Positions 35,047-42,399 of a stretch of DNA of 64,000 nt are shown piece by piece. Source of the stretch: Chryseolinea lacunae (lineage in GTDB: Bacteria > Bacteroidota > Bacteroidia > Cytophagales > Cyclobacteriaceae); contig NZ_JAERRB010000010.1 in assembly GCF_016735595.1 (NCBI RefSeq), forward strand, positions 222,002-286,001, given 5' to 3'. The notes under the pieces are model-generated. The model did not search any database, was not told the origin of the DNA, and saw only the letters and a program-made list of their open reading frames with translations. How positions within the stretch are numbered: the stretch's first letter is position 1; each line of letters begins with the position of its first letter. Position numbers and translations under genes: made by a program.

Positions 35047-36000
35047 TTATTTCCCCTCCAGGGCTCGTCTTCGTTCTCGTTCCTGAAGTGATTCAATCTC
35101 GCGAATGTAAAATTCGCCGGCTTGTTGTTCCACACGTTTGGCATGGGAAGCATTGTCTTTGTCCTGATAACTGCATTCAACGTAGTTAGTGAAGGAAGTA
35201 TTAAGAGTGACGTCATAACACTTTTGGTCAAAACAAAGTGTGGTGACCGCCTGCATCAGGTTTAATCTGATGATTTGGCCGGGACCAATTTTATGGACAG
35301 CACTATCGGCTGTTGTAATTAGAATGGAGTCTTGCCGCTCTTTTTTGGCCCGTCTATAAAACACAACGCTGGCATCCTTTTCAATTCGGCCAATCTCATC
35401 GCGGTGACGTTCGTTGTATTTTGAAACATAGGAAAACATTACGCTGCTTCTTCCGCGTCCCTGTTCCTTTTTGTATTGGGTGAAGAGTTGTGGGTCATCT
35501 TTTAGAATCGTATTCATCACAGCTTTGTCGAGGATGTAGAACCTTCCGTTGTTGAGATTCATAACGAGACTCTCTGTGTTAACGTGTGGTATGGGTACGG
35601 CCACCGGATATGGCAACACTACCAGCCACGTAATGGTAGTGATCCGGTCCACCCAAAAACAATAACGATTCACTTCGCGCATGGCCCGATAACCTTTGTT
35701 ATGCTGATAGTGTCGGCTATTCACATAAATACTGTCGCCGGTAGAGAACCCCCAAAACGATTTTGCATCCCTTCGGTTCACCACGCTGTCCTTAAGCAAC
35801 GGAAGACAACCGTGACTGTCCGATCCATTGCTAACCGTGAACTCGTCGCGAATAGAGGGGGCGTTGTTGAGGAACTCTTTGTATGTTCTGTAAATCCCAC
35901 GCACATAGGCCTTGCTTTCGAGAATGGGAGGAATACGTTGAGCGGAAACGTACGTTGAACAAACAATGAAAAGGCAAGCGAGGCGAATACGACGTGTCAT
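35047..36000 (-). CDS. exported protein of unknown function
   Basis: A 317-residue protein. The ATG at 36000 (MTRRIRLACLFIVC) is chosen because it gives a signal peptide ending VSAQ; the frame is open to 36132 but that part lacks signal features. The mature chain has charged, mixed alpha/beta composition with notable Cys residues (SHGCLPLL, EVNRYCFWVDR, LCFDQKCYDV, YVECSYQ), which may form disulfides. It ends in a charged helix (SLQERERRRALEGK). No homology is recognisable. Its base composition is more AT-rich than most of the window, as are its neighbours up to hicAB. Confidence 0.62.
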   Translation of the reverse strand: MTRRIRLACLFIVCSTYVSAQRIPPILESKAYVRGIYRTYKEFLNNAPSIRDEFTVSNGSDSHGCLPLLKDSVVNRRDAKSFWGFSTGDSIYVNSRHYQHNKGYRAMREVNRYCFWVDRITTITWLVVLPYPVAVPIPHVNTESLVMNLNNGRFYILDKAVMNTILKDDPQLFTQYKKEQGRGRSSVMFSYVSKYNERHRDEIGRIEKDASVVFYRRAKKERQDSILITTADSAVHKIGPGQIIRLNLMQAVTTLCFDQKCYDVTLNTSFTNYVECSYQDKDNASHAKRVEQQAGEFYIREIESLQERERRRALEGK

Positions 36001-36158
36001 GGGTAGGCTGACGAGTAACGAATTCGAGCAAAGTACATATTTTTTTAAATACTTTGTTGCGCTAGCGTGGTGCGAATTATGGCGGATTGCTTGCGGATAT
36101 GGTTGTAAATCGCGCGCATTTAGGAATGACACTAGTCGGAGAACTTGAGGAACGGATT

Positions 36159-36200
36159 GGTAAATAAAAATTTACCTTTTGTGTTTTAAAAAAGGTAAAT
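36159..36200. promoter_or_regulatory. inverted repeats upstream of hicAB, likely operator
   Basis: ATTTACCTTTT (36170-36180) and AAAAGGTAAAT (36190-36200) form a perfect 11-bp inverted repeat with a 9-base spacer. A further GGTAAAT (36159-36165) pairs with ATTTACC (36170-36176), making three half-sites. This fits a HicB autorepression site. Confidence 0.6.
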
Positions 36201-36207
36201 AAAAGTG

Positions 36208-36215
36208 TACTTTTG
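36208..36215 (+). promoter_or_regulatory. candidate -7 box of hicAB
   Basis: TACTTTTG matches TAnnTTTG and directly follows the inverted-repeat operator, 71 bases upstream of the hicA ATG. No well-placed -33 TTG is seen. Confidence 0.5.
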
Positions 36216-36286
36216 TTGTGTCGCGAGAATGGGTTTGGCTTTTCCTTAGACGTAGGAAAATTGTGTTAGATCAATCCCAGTTATGA

Positions 36287-36496
36287 ATGGCAAAGTGCAG
36301 CGAAATTTTACGATTTCTATATCGGAACGGATGGGTAATGGAACGACAGCGCGGTTCGCACATTGTTCTGGGACATCCGGATAGAACAAATAAGATCGTG
36401 TTTCCAAATCATGGTTCGCAGGAAATGAAGGTAGGCACGTTGCATGCCGTGCTCAAATCTGCCGGGTTGCATTTGGGAGAAAAGAAGAGAAAATAA
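36287..36496 (+). CDS. hicA: HicA-family toxin (mRNA interferase)
   Basis: A 69-residue toxin of the HicA/YcfA family, double-stranded-RNA-binding-like fold, which cleaves mRNA when not bound by HicB. Diagnostic features are the N-terminal CSEILRFLYRNGWVMER, the catalytic GSHIVLGHP with its His, and TLHAVLKSAGL in the last helix. ATG at 36287 is the only good start in frame. hicB follows after 12 bases, toxin first, the usual order for this family. The module lies in an AT-richer patch and is probably mobile. Confidence 0.9.
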   Translation: MAKCSEILRFLYRNGWVMERQRGSHIVLGHPDRTNKIVFPNHGSQEMKVGTLHAVLKSAGLHLGEKKRK

Positions 36497-36508
36497 ATAC
36501 ACTTAAAA

Positions 36509-36898
36509 ATGGCTAAGATTAAAGTGAAAGTAGAGAAGACACGGACTGGCTTTTCGGCCTATGCAGAAAAGTATGCTGCATTCACTACCGGGAAAACCGT
36601 TAACGAGCTGACCACAAATATGGTTGAGGCGCTTAACGTGTTGTTTGAAGCAGAGCAAAAGAAAAAGGAAGTAACAAAAGCAGATATCACTTTCGAGATG
36701 GATCTCATGAGCATATTCGAAGTGTATCCCGTGATTAATATGAAAGGGCTTTCGGCGCGTGTGGGGATGAACTACTCGTTGTTGGCGCAGTATGCCACGG
36801 GAAAGAAAAAACCTTCGTCACGCCAAACGGCGCTTATCATGGATAGTATTCATGAGCTCGGCAGAGAATTGTCGGAGTTGAATCTCATTACGCGTTAA
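36509..36898 (+). CDS. hicB: HicB-family antitoxin
   Basis: A 129-residue antitoxin that neutralises HicA and represses the operon. Residues 1-55 have the HicB fold (KVKVEKTRTGFSAYAEKYAA, then TVNELTTNMVEALNVLFEAE). Residues 80-125 form a helix-turn-helix (GLSARVGMNYSLLAQYATG, then SSRQTALIMDSIHELG), consistent with binding the inverted repeats at 36159-36200. The first ten residues are basic. The N-terminal domain deviates somewhat from the classic HicB active-site-like pattern, but gene order and the C-terminal DNA-binding domain support the call. Confidence 0.85.
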   Translation: MAKIKVKVEKTRTGFSAYAEKYAAFTTGKTVNELTTNMVEALNVLFEAEQKKKEVTKADITFEMDLMSIFEVYPVINMKGLSARVGMNYSLLAQYATGKKKPSSRQTALIMDSIHELGRELSELNLITR

Positions 36899-37012
36899 AA
36901 GCAAAGCTGAACGGGTTTTGAATTTGTTGGGTGTACTGCGGGGAAATACGCTCGGTATCCTTCAACTAGAAAATCCGGAACCGAATGTCGCGTACATCGC
37001 CGGTTCTAAAAA

Positions 37013-37042
37013 CAAAAAAGCAGCTACGGGCTGTAACTGCTT
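37013..37042 (-). terminator. terminator after the tRNA gene
   Basis: AAGCAGCTAC (37018-37027) and GTAACTGCTT (37033-37042) form a 10-bp stem with one wobble pair and a five-base loop. On the minus strand the stem is followed by a run of T (TTTTTTG). It lies 11 bases past the tRNA 3' end. Confidence 0.75.
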
Positions 37043-37053
37043 GATATTCAAAG

Positions 37054-37127
37054 TGGGCCCAGTTGGGAACGATCCAACGACCCCCTGATTATGAGTCAGG
37101 TGCTCTAACCATCTGAGCTATGGGCCC
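37054..37127 (-). tRNA. tRNA with CAT anticodon (elongator Met or Ile2)
   Basis: A full cloverleaf on the minus strand: acceptor GGGCCCA with TGGGCCC, D arm GCTC/GAGC, anticodon stem CCTGA/TCAGG with loop CTCATAA, and T stem GTTGG/CCAAC, 74 bases without CCA. The anticodon CAT can be elongator Met or, after lysidine modification, Ile for AUA; the sequence does not tell which. The T loop reads ATCGTTC instead of the canonical TTCRANY pattern, so positions 54 and 58 are A and T rather than T and A. The CCA end is not encoded (CTT follows the discriminator A). Confidence 0.9.
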
Positions 37128-37211
37128 CTTTCTGCAACCGTTCTTTGCAGCGCGGTTTGAAAAAGTGCTGCAATGTTACATATTTGAAGTTGAATACACA
37201 AAACAGAAATC

Positions 37212-37835
37212 GTGCGGCCAGATCCTTCCATTAAAAATCTCATCTTCGATCTCGGAGGTGTCATCCTCGACCTCTCCATCGATCACACGCTTCAGGCATT
37301 CACCGACTTGTCGGGCATGGACAAACAGAAGGTGCAGGAATTGTTTCACTCCTCCAAGGGCTTTGAAATTTATGAAATGGGAATGATGAGCGACGAAGAG
37401 TTTCGCGGCTTTGTGCGCGACACCTACGACGTGAACGCTTCCGATGCCGACGTCGACGCGTGCTGGCTGGCCATGCTGCGACACATTCCCGCGCGAAAAC
37501 TGGACCTGTTGCAACGACTCAAAAACTCGTTCAACGTTTATCTGCTCAGCAACACCAATGCCATCCACCTGGCGCACATCAATCGCAACATGATCACGGG
37601 CGGCGACTCGCTCGATCCGTTTTTTCACCGTGCCTACTACTCACACGTCATGAAGAAGCGTAAGCCCAACGCAGACATCTTTCAGCAAGTATTGGACGAG
37701 AATGGATTGGCGGCAGCCGAAACGCTTTTCCTCGACGACAACCTGGCCAACCTCGACGGCGCCCGCGCACTGGGCATCCAAACCCTGCACGTTTCCACTC
37801 CCGACGTAATCCTTGAGTTCTTCCATGAATACTGA
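37212..37835 (+). CDS. HAD-family phosphatase, YihX-like
   Basis: Haloacid-dehalogenase superfamily hydrolase. It begins with GTG at 37212 (no nearby ATG in frame). Motif I is FDLGGVILD, in which the second Asp is Gly, as in YihX-type sugar phosphatases. Motif II is LLSNTN, motif III Lys in MKKRKPNADIF and motif IV FLDDNLANLDGA. A helical cap lies between residues 25 and 100. Substrate is unknown; a sugar phosphate is a reasonable guess. The stop overlaps the M50 peptidase start by 11 bases, so they are probably cotranscribed. The cap resembles subfamily IA. Confidence 0.86.
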   Translation: MRPDPSIKNLIFDLGGVILDLSIDHTLQAFTDLSGMDKQKVQELFHSSKGFEIYEMGMMSDEEFRGFVRDTYDVNASDADVDACWLAMLRHIPARKLDLLQRLKNSFNVYLLSNTNAIHLAHINRNMITGGDSLDPFFHRAYYSHVMKKRKPNADIFQQVLDENGLAAAETLFLDDNLANLDGARALGIQTLHVSTPDVILEFFHEY

Positions 37836-38982
37836 TCTGCGGCGCGGGATTATTCAGGCATCTCTGTTTATCGCGACCATCATCACCACCACACTGGCGG
37901 GCGGCGAATTGATGTACGGCAAGTCATTTTTATATGGCCCCTATAGCTGGGATGATTTTATTGGCGGGCTGCAGTTTTCTGTGCCGCTTTTGCTGATTCT
38001 GACGGTTCATGAATTTGGTCATTACCTCACAGCGCGCTATCATAAGGTGAAGGCTACCTTGCCGTTCTACATTCCGTTGCCACCCCTTCCGTTTCTGATG
38101 TTCAACATCGGCACCATGGGGGCGGTGATCCGGTTGAAGGAACAGGTCTACTCGCGTCGTCAGAATTTCGACATTGGTGTGGCCGGTCCGTTGGCGGGCT
38201 TTGTGATGGCGATCATCGTGCTTTTCTATGGCTTCACACATTTGCCGGAGCCGGAGTATATCTTCAACGTGCATCCCGAATATAAGGCGTATGGCCTGGC
38301 GTATGCCGACCACGTATATCAGCCGCAGGACAAAGAGGTGATCGACCTAACCATCGGTGACAATCTGTTGTTCCTCTTTTTCAAAAACTATGTGGCCGAT
38401 CCTGCGCGCATGCCCAATGCGCACGAGATTTATCATTACCCCATCATCTTTGCAGGTTACATGGCCTTATTCTTTACGTTCCTGAATTTGCTTCCCGTGG
38501 GGCAGCTTGATGGCGGGCACGTGGTGTATGGATTGTTCGGACTCAAGAAGCATAGGATCATTGCTACTGTGTTTTTTGTGGCCTTCACCTTCTACGGCGC
38601 ACTGGGGTTCCTAAACCCAACCGATTTTCCCAACGATTCGCTCATGATTGCCGCGCCACTATCCATACTGTTTCTCTACAACGTGCTTCATGCGCTCGGT
38701 TTGCCCAAGAAGCGAGACACGCTCATGTATGCCGTGCTCATGTTCGCGGTGTTGTTCGTGCTGGCGCGCTTTGTTCCTCAGGTGCAGGGATACTCGGGCT
38801 TTTTGTTTTTTGCTTTTATCGTGGGCAGGTTTGTGGGCATTCAGCATCCTCCGTCGCTCGTTGAGGAGCCGCTCGACTTCAGACGAAAAGTGTTGGGGTG
38901 GATCGCGGTGGTTGTCTTTATCATTTGCTTCACACCGGCTCCCCTCCAAATGGCGATCCTGGCAAAGAAAGCAATGCCCTAA
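37825..38982 (+). CDS. M50 (site-2) family membrane metallopeptidase
   Basis: Integral membrane zinc protease. The start at 37825 (MNTDLRRGII) is chosen; GTG-like codons upstream are inside the HAD gene. The active site is HEFGH in LTVHEFGHYLTARYHKV and the third ligand is Asp in LLPVGQLDGGHVVYGLFG. Six to seven hydrophobic spans surround these motifs. The long loop between the motifs (residues 110-205) is a feature of Bacteroidota members. No PDZ domain is visible, unlike RseP. It may process a membrane-bound regulator, but no anti-sigma partner is next to it; the sigma/anti-sigma pair lies 13 kb away. Confidence 0.88.
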   Translation: MNTDLRRGIIQASLFIATIITTTLAGGELMYGKSFLYGPYSWDDFIGGLQFSVPLLLILTVHEFGHYLTARYHKVKATLPFYIPLPPLPFLMFNIGTMGAVIRLKEQVYSRRQNFDIGVAGPLAGFVMAIIVLFYGFTHLPEPEYIFNVHPEYKAYGLAYADHVYQPQDKEVIDLTIGDNLLFLFFKNYVADPARMPNAHEIYHYPIIFAGYMALFFTFLNLLPVGQLDGGHVVYGLFGLKKHRIIATVFFVAFTFYGALGFLNPTDFPNDSLMIAAPLSILFLYNVLHALGLPKKRDTLMYAVLMFAVLFVLARFVPQVQGYSGFLFFAFIVGRFVGIQHPPSLVEEPLDFRRKVLGWIAVVVFIICFTPAPLQMAILAKKAMP

Positions 38983-39017
38983 AAAACGGAATTGTAACTT
39001 GATTGACCGCTTGATAA

Positions 39018-40517
39018 CTACTTAAGCCGGTTCGCTTTCCATTTGCTTACCCCACCCGTTGATGCACTTGCCGTTTCCGCCATCACAACCTTTTCCTGTT
39101 GCTGCAGCATCACGGCCAACGCTGCGGCAATCATCTCTTCCTCGGCCACAGGGTTCTGTTGAAGCACGGCGGGCGTGAAGTAGTTTTCCACAAAGCGCGT
39201 GTCGAAGTTGCCGGAGCGAAAGGCTTCGTGTTGCATCACGAAGAGGCAAAAGCCCAGTGTGGTTTGCAGGCCGGTGATGTCGTATTCACGAATGGCGCGG
39301 ATCATTTTTTCGATGGCGTTGGCGCGGGTGTCGGCATAACAGATCAGTTTGGCGATCATAGGGTCGTAATAGAACGGGATGTCCATGCCTTGCTCGAAGC
39401 CGTCGTCTACGCGCACGCCAATACCTTGTGGGCGGTTGTAGGTTTTCAGCGTGCCGATGTCGGGCAGGAAGTTGTTGGCGGGGTCTTCGGCGTATACGCG
39501 AATCTCTACGGCATGGCCATTGATTTTGAGGTCTTCCTGTTTGAAGGGGATGGGTTCGCCTTCGGCCACTTTCACCTGCAGCTTCACGAGGTCAAGCCCG
39601 GTAATCATTTCGGTTACCGGGTGTTCCACCTGAAGGCGTGTGTTCATTTCCAGGAAATAGAAATCGAGGTGATCGTCCAGAATGAACTCCACAGTGCCGG
39701 CGCCATAATAGCCACAGGCTTTGGCCACGTTGATGGCCGCTTCGCCCATCAGCTTTCGCTTTTCGGCCGTGAGCACCGACGAGGGCGCTTCTTCCACCAC
39801 CTTTTGATGGCGACGCTGAATGGAACACTCGCGTTCAAACAAGTGCACCACGTTTCCATGCTGGTCGCCAAACACCTGGAATTCGATGTGGCGGGGCTTG
39901 GTGATGTACTTCTCAATGAACACGGAGCCATCGCCAAAAGCCGACTTGGCTTCGCTGGTGGCGCGCTCCATCTGTTCTTCAAAATCGCTTTCCTTGTCCA
40001 CTACGCGCATGCCTTTTCCGCCACCGCCGGCGCTGGCTTTGATGAGGATGGGGTAGCCCACTTCGGCCGCGATCTTCTTCGCTTTGGTGAGATCGGATAT
40101 GGGTTCGGAGGTGCCGGGAACGAGGGGTACGTTAAATTTGGCCACAGCCGCCTTTGCGGCCAGCTTGCTGCCCATCAGTTCGATGGCCTTAGCCGAGGGG
40201 CCTATAAAGATGATGCCGGCATCTGCGGCCAATTGGGCAAAGTCTTCGTTCTCCGACAGGAAGCCATAGCCGGGGTGCACGGCATCGGCACCGGTTTGCT
40301 TGGCGGCGGCGATGATCTTGTCCATGCGCAGATACGATTCCGACGATGCGGGCGGACCAATGAACACGGCCTCGTCGGCATAGCGCACGTGAAGGGCTTC
40401 GCGATCGGCTTCGCTATAGACGGCCACGGTTTTTATTCCCATTTCGCGCGCGCTGCGCATCACACGCAAGGCTATTTCGCCACGGTTGGCCACCAGTATT
40501 TTCTGAATCTTCGGCAT
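39018..40517 (-). CDS. accC: acetyl-CoA/propionyl-CoA carboxylase biotin carboxylase subunit
   Basis: Biotin carboxylase, ATP-dependent carboxylation of biotin carried by a separate BCCP. The start at 40517 (MPKIQKILVANRGEIALR) is canonical; the longer frame to 40607 contains the promoter-like box. The ATP-grasp domain shows KASAGGGGKGMRVVDKE, the lid, and EMNTRLQVEHPVTEM; the C-terminal domain shows HAVEIRVYAEDP and YYDPMIAKLICY. The last 45 residues (AEEEMIAAALAVMLQQQE) extend beyond E. coli AccC, as in Bacteroidota propionyl-CoA carboxylase-type subunits. No biotin-carrier or carboxyltransferase gene lies nearby, so the partner enzyme cannot be named. Confidence 0.9.
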   Translation of the reverse strand: MPKIQKILVANRGEIALRVMRSAREMGIKTVAVYSEADREALHVRYADEAVFIGPPASSESYLRMDKIIAAAKQTGADAVHPGYGFLSENEDFAQLAADAGIIFIGPSAKAIELMGSKLAAKAAVAKFNVPLVPGTSEPISDLTKAKKIAAEVGYPILIKASAGGGGKGMRVVDKESDFEEQMERATSEAKSAFGDGSVFIEKYITKPRHIEFQVFGDQHGNVVHLFERECSIQRRHQKVVEEAPSSVLTAEKRKLMGEAAINVAKACGYYGAGTVEFILDDHLDFYFLEMNTRLQVEHPVTEMITGLDLVKLQVKVAEGEPIPFKQEDLKINGHAVEIRVYAEDPANNFLPDIGTLKTYNRPQGIGVRVDDGFEQGMDIPFYYDPMIAKLICYADTRANAIEKMIRAIREYDITGLQTTLGFCLFVMQHEAFRSGNFDTRFVENYFTPAVLQQNPVAEEEMIAAALAVMLQQQEKVVMAETASASTGGVSKWKANRLK

Positions 40518-40604
40518 GTTTGAACGTCTGGTCTTGAAAATGATGAAAGCGTTAGGACTTCTGCTGCATGTGCTGAATCTGTTCAAATCATCATGAGGCA
40601 AAAT

Positions 40605-40612
40605 CAAAGGTA
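40605..40612 (-). promoter_or_regulatory. candidate -7 box of accC
   Basis: On the minus strand TACCTTTG matches TAnnTTTG exactly, 88 bases upstream of the accC ATG. A matching -33 TTG is not visible. Confidence 0.4.
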
Positions 40613-40779
40613 TTTAAATAGGCGAAAACAGGCATGGCGGCGATCCAAATAATTCATATCCGCTTTTTTATCATTTTTGTTGAACAGGCGACCGGCTACC
40701 GCTGTTTAAAATACCAATATTAAACACGCTTTTTCGCCACCCACCACCATCGTTGAAGCGTTCGTTAAGGTTTTTTCGT

Positions 40780-40787
40780 TATTTTTG
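40780..40787 (+). promoter_or_regulatory. candidate -7 box of the alpha-oxoamine synthase gene
   Basis: TATTTTTG matches TAnnTTTG and lies 27 bases before the ATG at 40815. The nearest TTG (40753-40755) is 24 bases upstream, a little far for the usual spacing. Confidence 0.45.
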
Positions 40788-40814
40788 CCGCAATTTTAAT
40801 TCAATCAAGACGCA

Positions 40815-42071
40815 ATGGTAGACTTATTTGAAAAGCTCAGAATGGAGGCCGGTCCCCTGGCCAAGTATTCACACCTTCCGGATGACTATTTCTTCTTTCC
40901 GAAGCTGGAAGGAGAGATTGGCCCGCGCATGACGTTCAATGGCAGAGAGGTATTGAATTGGAGTTTGAATAACTATCTGGGATTGGCGAATCATCCCGAG
41001 GTTAGAAAAGCAGATGCCGATTCGGCAGCGCAATATGGCATGGGCCTTCCCATGGGCGCACGCATGATGTCGGGCAACTCGGTGCATCACCTGGAACTGG
41101 AACGCCAACTGGCGGAATTTGAGATGAAAGAGGACGTGATGTTGCTCAACTTTGGCTATCAGGGCGTGGTGTCGATCATCGACGCGCTGGTTGATCGCAA
41201 AGACGTGATTGTTTACGATGCCGAATCACACGCGTGCATCATCGACGGCGTTCGCCTGCATATGGGCAAACGTTTTGTCTATACCCACAACGACATGGAA
41301 AGCCTGGAGAAACAACTTCAGCGCGCCACCAAGCTGGCCGACGAAACCGGCGGCGGCATTCTCGTGATCACCGAAGGTGTGTTTGGCATGTCGGGCAAGC
41401 AGGGCGACCTGAAAGGTGTTGTGGCGCTGAAGAGCAAATACAACTTCCGCCTGTTTGTGGACGACGCGCACGGCTTTGGCACAATGGGTAAAACCGGTGC
41501 TGGAACAGGCGAGGAGCAAGGCGTTCAGGATCAGATAGATTTGTACTTCTCAACGTTCGCTAAATCCATGGCCAGCATCGGTGCATTTGTGGCCGGCGAC
41601 AAGAAGATTTTGAAATACCTGCGCTATAGTGTGCGCTCGCAAATATATGCCAAGAGCTTGCCCATGCCGCTGGTTATCGGTGCCATGAAGCGTCTGGAAT
41701 TGCTGAAGACCAAGCCCGAACTGAAAGACAACCTGTGGAAAGTGGTGAAAGCCATGCAGGAAGGTCTGAAGGCCCGTGGATTCAATCTCGGCAGCACCAA
41801 TTCGCCCGTAACGCCTGTACTTTTCAAGGGTGGTGTTGGCGAAGCGGCAAACATGTCGATGGACTTGCGCGAAAACTTCAACATTTTCTGTTCGGTCGTG
41901 ATCTATCCTGTTGTTCCTAAGGATGTTATCATGTTCCGCATCATTCCGACGGCGGTTCACACGCTGGCCGACGTGGAGTTGACACTTACGGCCTTCTCGA
42001 AGCTGAAAGAGAAGCTCGACAACGGGTTCTACAAGGAAGAAGTGTTGGTGTCGGTGACGAAGGGGATGTAA
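40815..42071 (+). CDS. alpha-oxoamine synthase (serine palmitoyltransferase/cysteate acyltransferase-like)
   Basis: PLP-dependent enzyme of the alpha-oxoamine synthase family, which condenses an amino acid with an acyl-CoA or acyl-ACP. Visible signatures: LNWSLNNYLGLANHPEVRKA, the PLP-contact GARMMSGNSVHH, the Asp of FVDDAHGFGTMG, and the Schiff-base lysine in FSTFAKSMASIGAF. It is distinct from KBL (2-amino-3-ketobutyrate ligase) in the N-terminal block LFEKLRMEAGPLAKYSH and in lacking other threonine genes nearby. Bacteroidota homologues make dihydrosphingosine (serine) or capnine, the sulfonolipid base (cysteate). Which substrate is used here is not decided by the sequence alone. Gliding Cytophagales often make sulfonolipids. 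Confidence 0.85.
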   Translation: MVDLFEKLRMEAGPLAKYSHLPDDYFFFPKLEGEIGPRMTFNGREVLNWSLNNYLGLANHPEVRKADADSAAQYGMGLPMGARMMSGNSVHHLELERQLAEFEMKEDVMLLNFGYQGVVSIIDALVDRKDVIVYDAESHACIIDGVRLHMGKRFVYTHNDMESLEKQLQRATKLADETGGGILVITEGVFGMSGKQGDLKGVVALKSKYNFRLFVDDAHGFGTMGKTGAGTGEEQGVQDQIDLYFSTFAKSMASIGAFVAGDKKILKYLRYSVRSQIYAKSLPMPLVIGAMKRLELLKTKPELKDNLWKVVKAMQEGLKARGFNLGSTNSPVTPVLFKGGVGEAANMSMDLRENFNIFCSVVIYPVVPKDVIMFRIIPTAVHTLADVELTLTAFSKLKEKLDNGFYKEEVLVSVTKGM

Positions 42072-42157
42072 AAAAAACCGCTTTTTCAGTGGTTTTAAAA
42101 GGTTATTTTCTAAATTGGCAGTAAGAAACTAATTTTTAATCCTAAAACTCTAATAAA

Positions 42158-42334
42158 ATGCAAAAGTTTGAAGAGCTCAAGAATCTCATAGCTTCGCTTG
42201 AAGGAGATGCTGACAAATTCTATAATAAGGGCAACAGTGCTGCCGGTACCCGTGTGAGAAAGGGTATGCAAGATCTCAAGAACCTTGCTCAAGCCATCCG
42301 TTCTGAGGTTCAGGATATCAAGAACAAAGCTTAG
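42158..42334 (+). CDS. Hc1-family histone H1-like DNA-binding protein
   Basis: A 58-residue protein (MQKFEELKNLIASLEGDADK, then the NSAAGTRVRKGMQDLKNLAQ segment, ending VQDIKNKA) matching the short histone H1-like (Hc1, Pfam PF07432-type) proteins of Bacteroidota. It is helical with regularly spaced Lys and Arg residues in its C-terminal half and a predicted DNA-compacting role. It lies 86 bases after the alpha-oxoamine synthase gene and is closed by a strong terminator, so it is probably expressed from its own promoter. The length matches the family norm. Confidence 0.85.
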   Translation: MQKFEELKNLIASLEGDADKFYNKGNSAAGTRVRKGMQDLKNLAQAIRSEVQDIKNKA

Positions 42335-42364
42335 TCTGCCAGGATTAACCGAAATGAAATATAA

Positions 42365-42399
42365 AAGGGATAACTTGAAAAGTTATCCCTTATTTTTTG
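42365..42399. terminator. hairpin terminator between hc1 and dapA
   Basis: AAGGGATAACTT (42365-42376) and AAGTTATCCCTT (42380-42391) form a perfect 12-bp stem with a GAA loop, followed on the + strand by ATTTTTT. It ends the Hc1 transcript. The final three bases of the dapA stop on the other strand lie within the hairpin, so it can also serve as dapA's terminator. Confidence 0.85.

Noticed and set aside
39099..40523. 474-residue open frame on the + strand opposite biotin carboxylase
   Set aside because: It is the antisense shadow of accC: a His/Phe/Gly-rich sequence without family motifs, typical of GC-rich complement frames.
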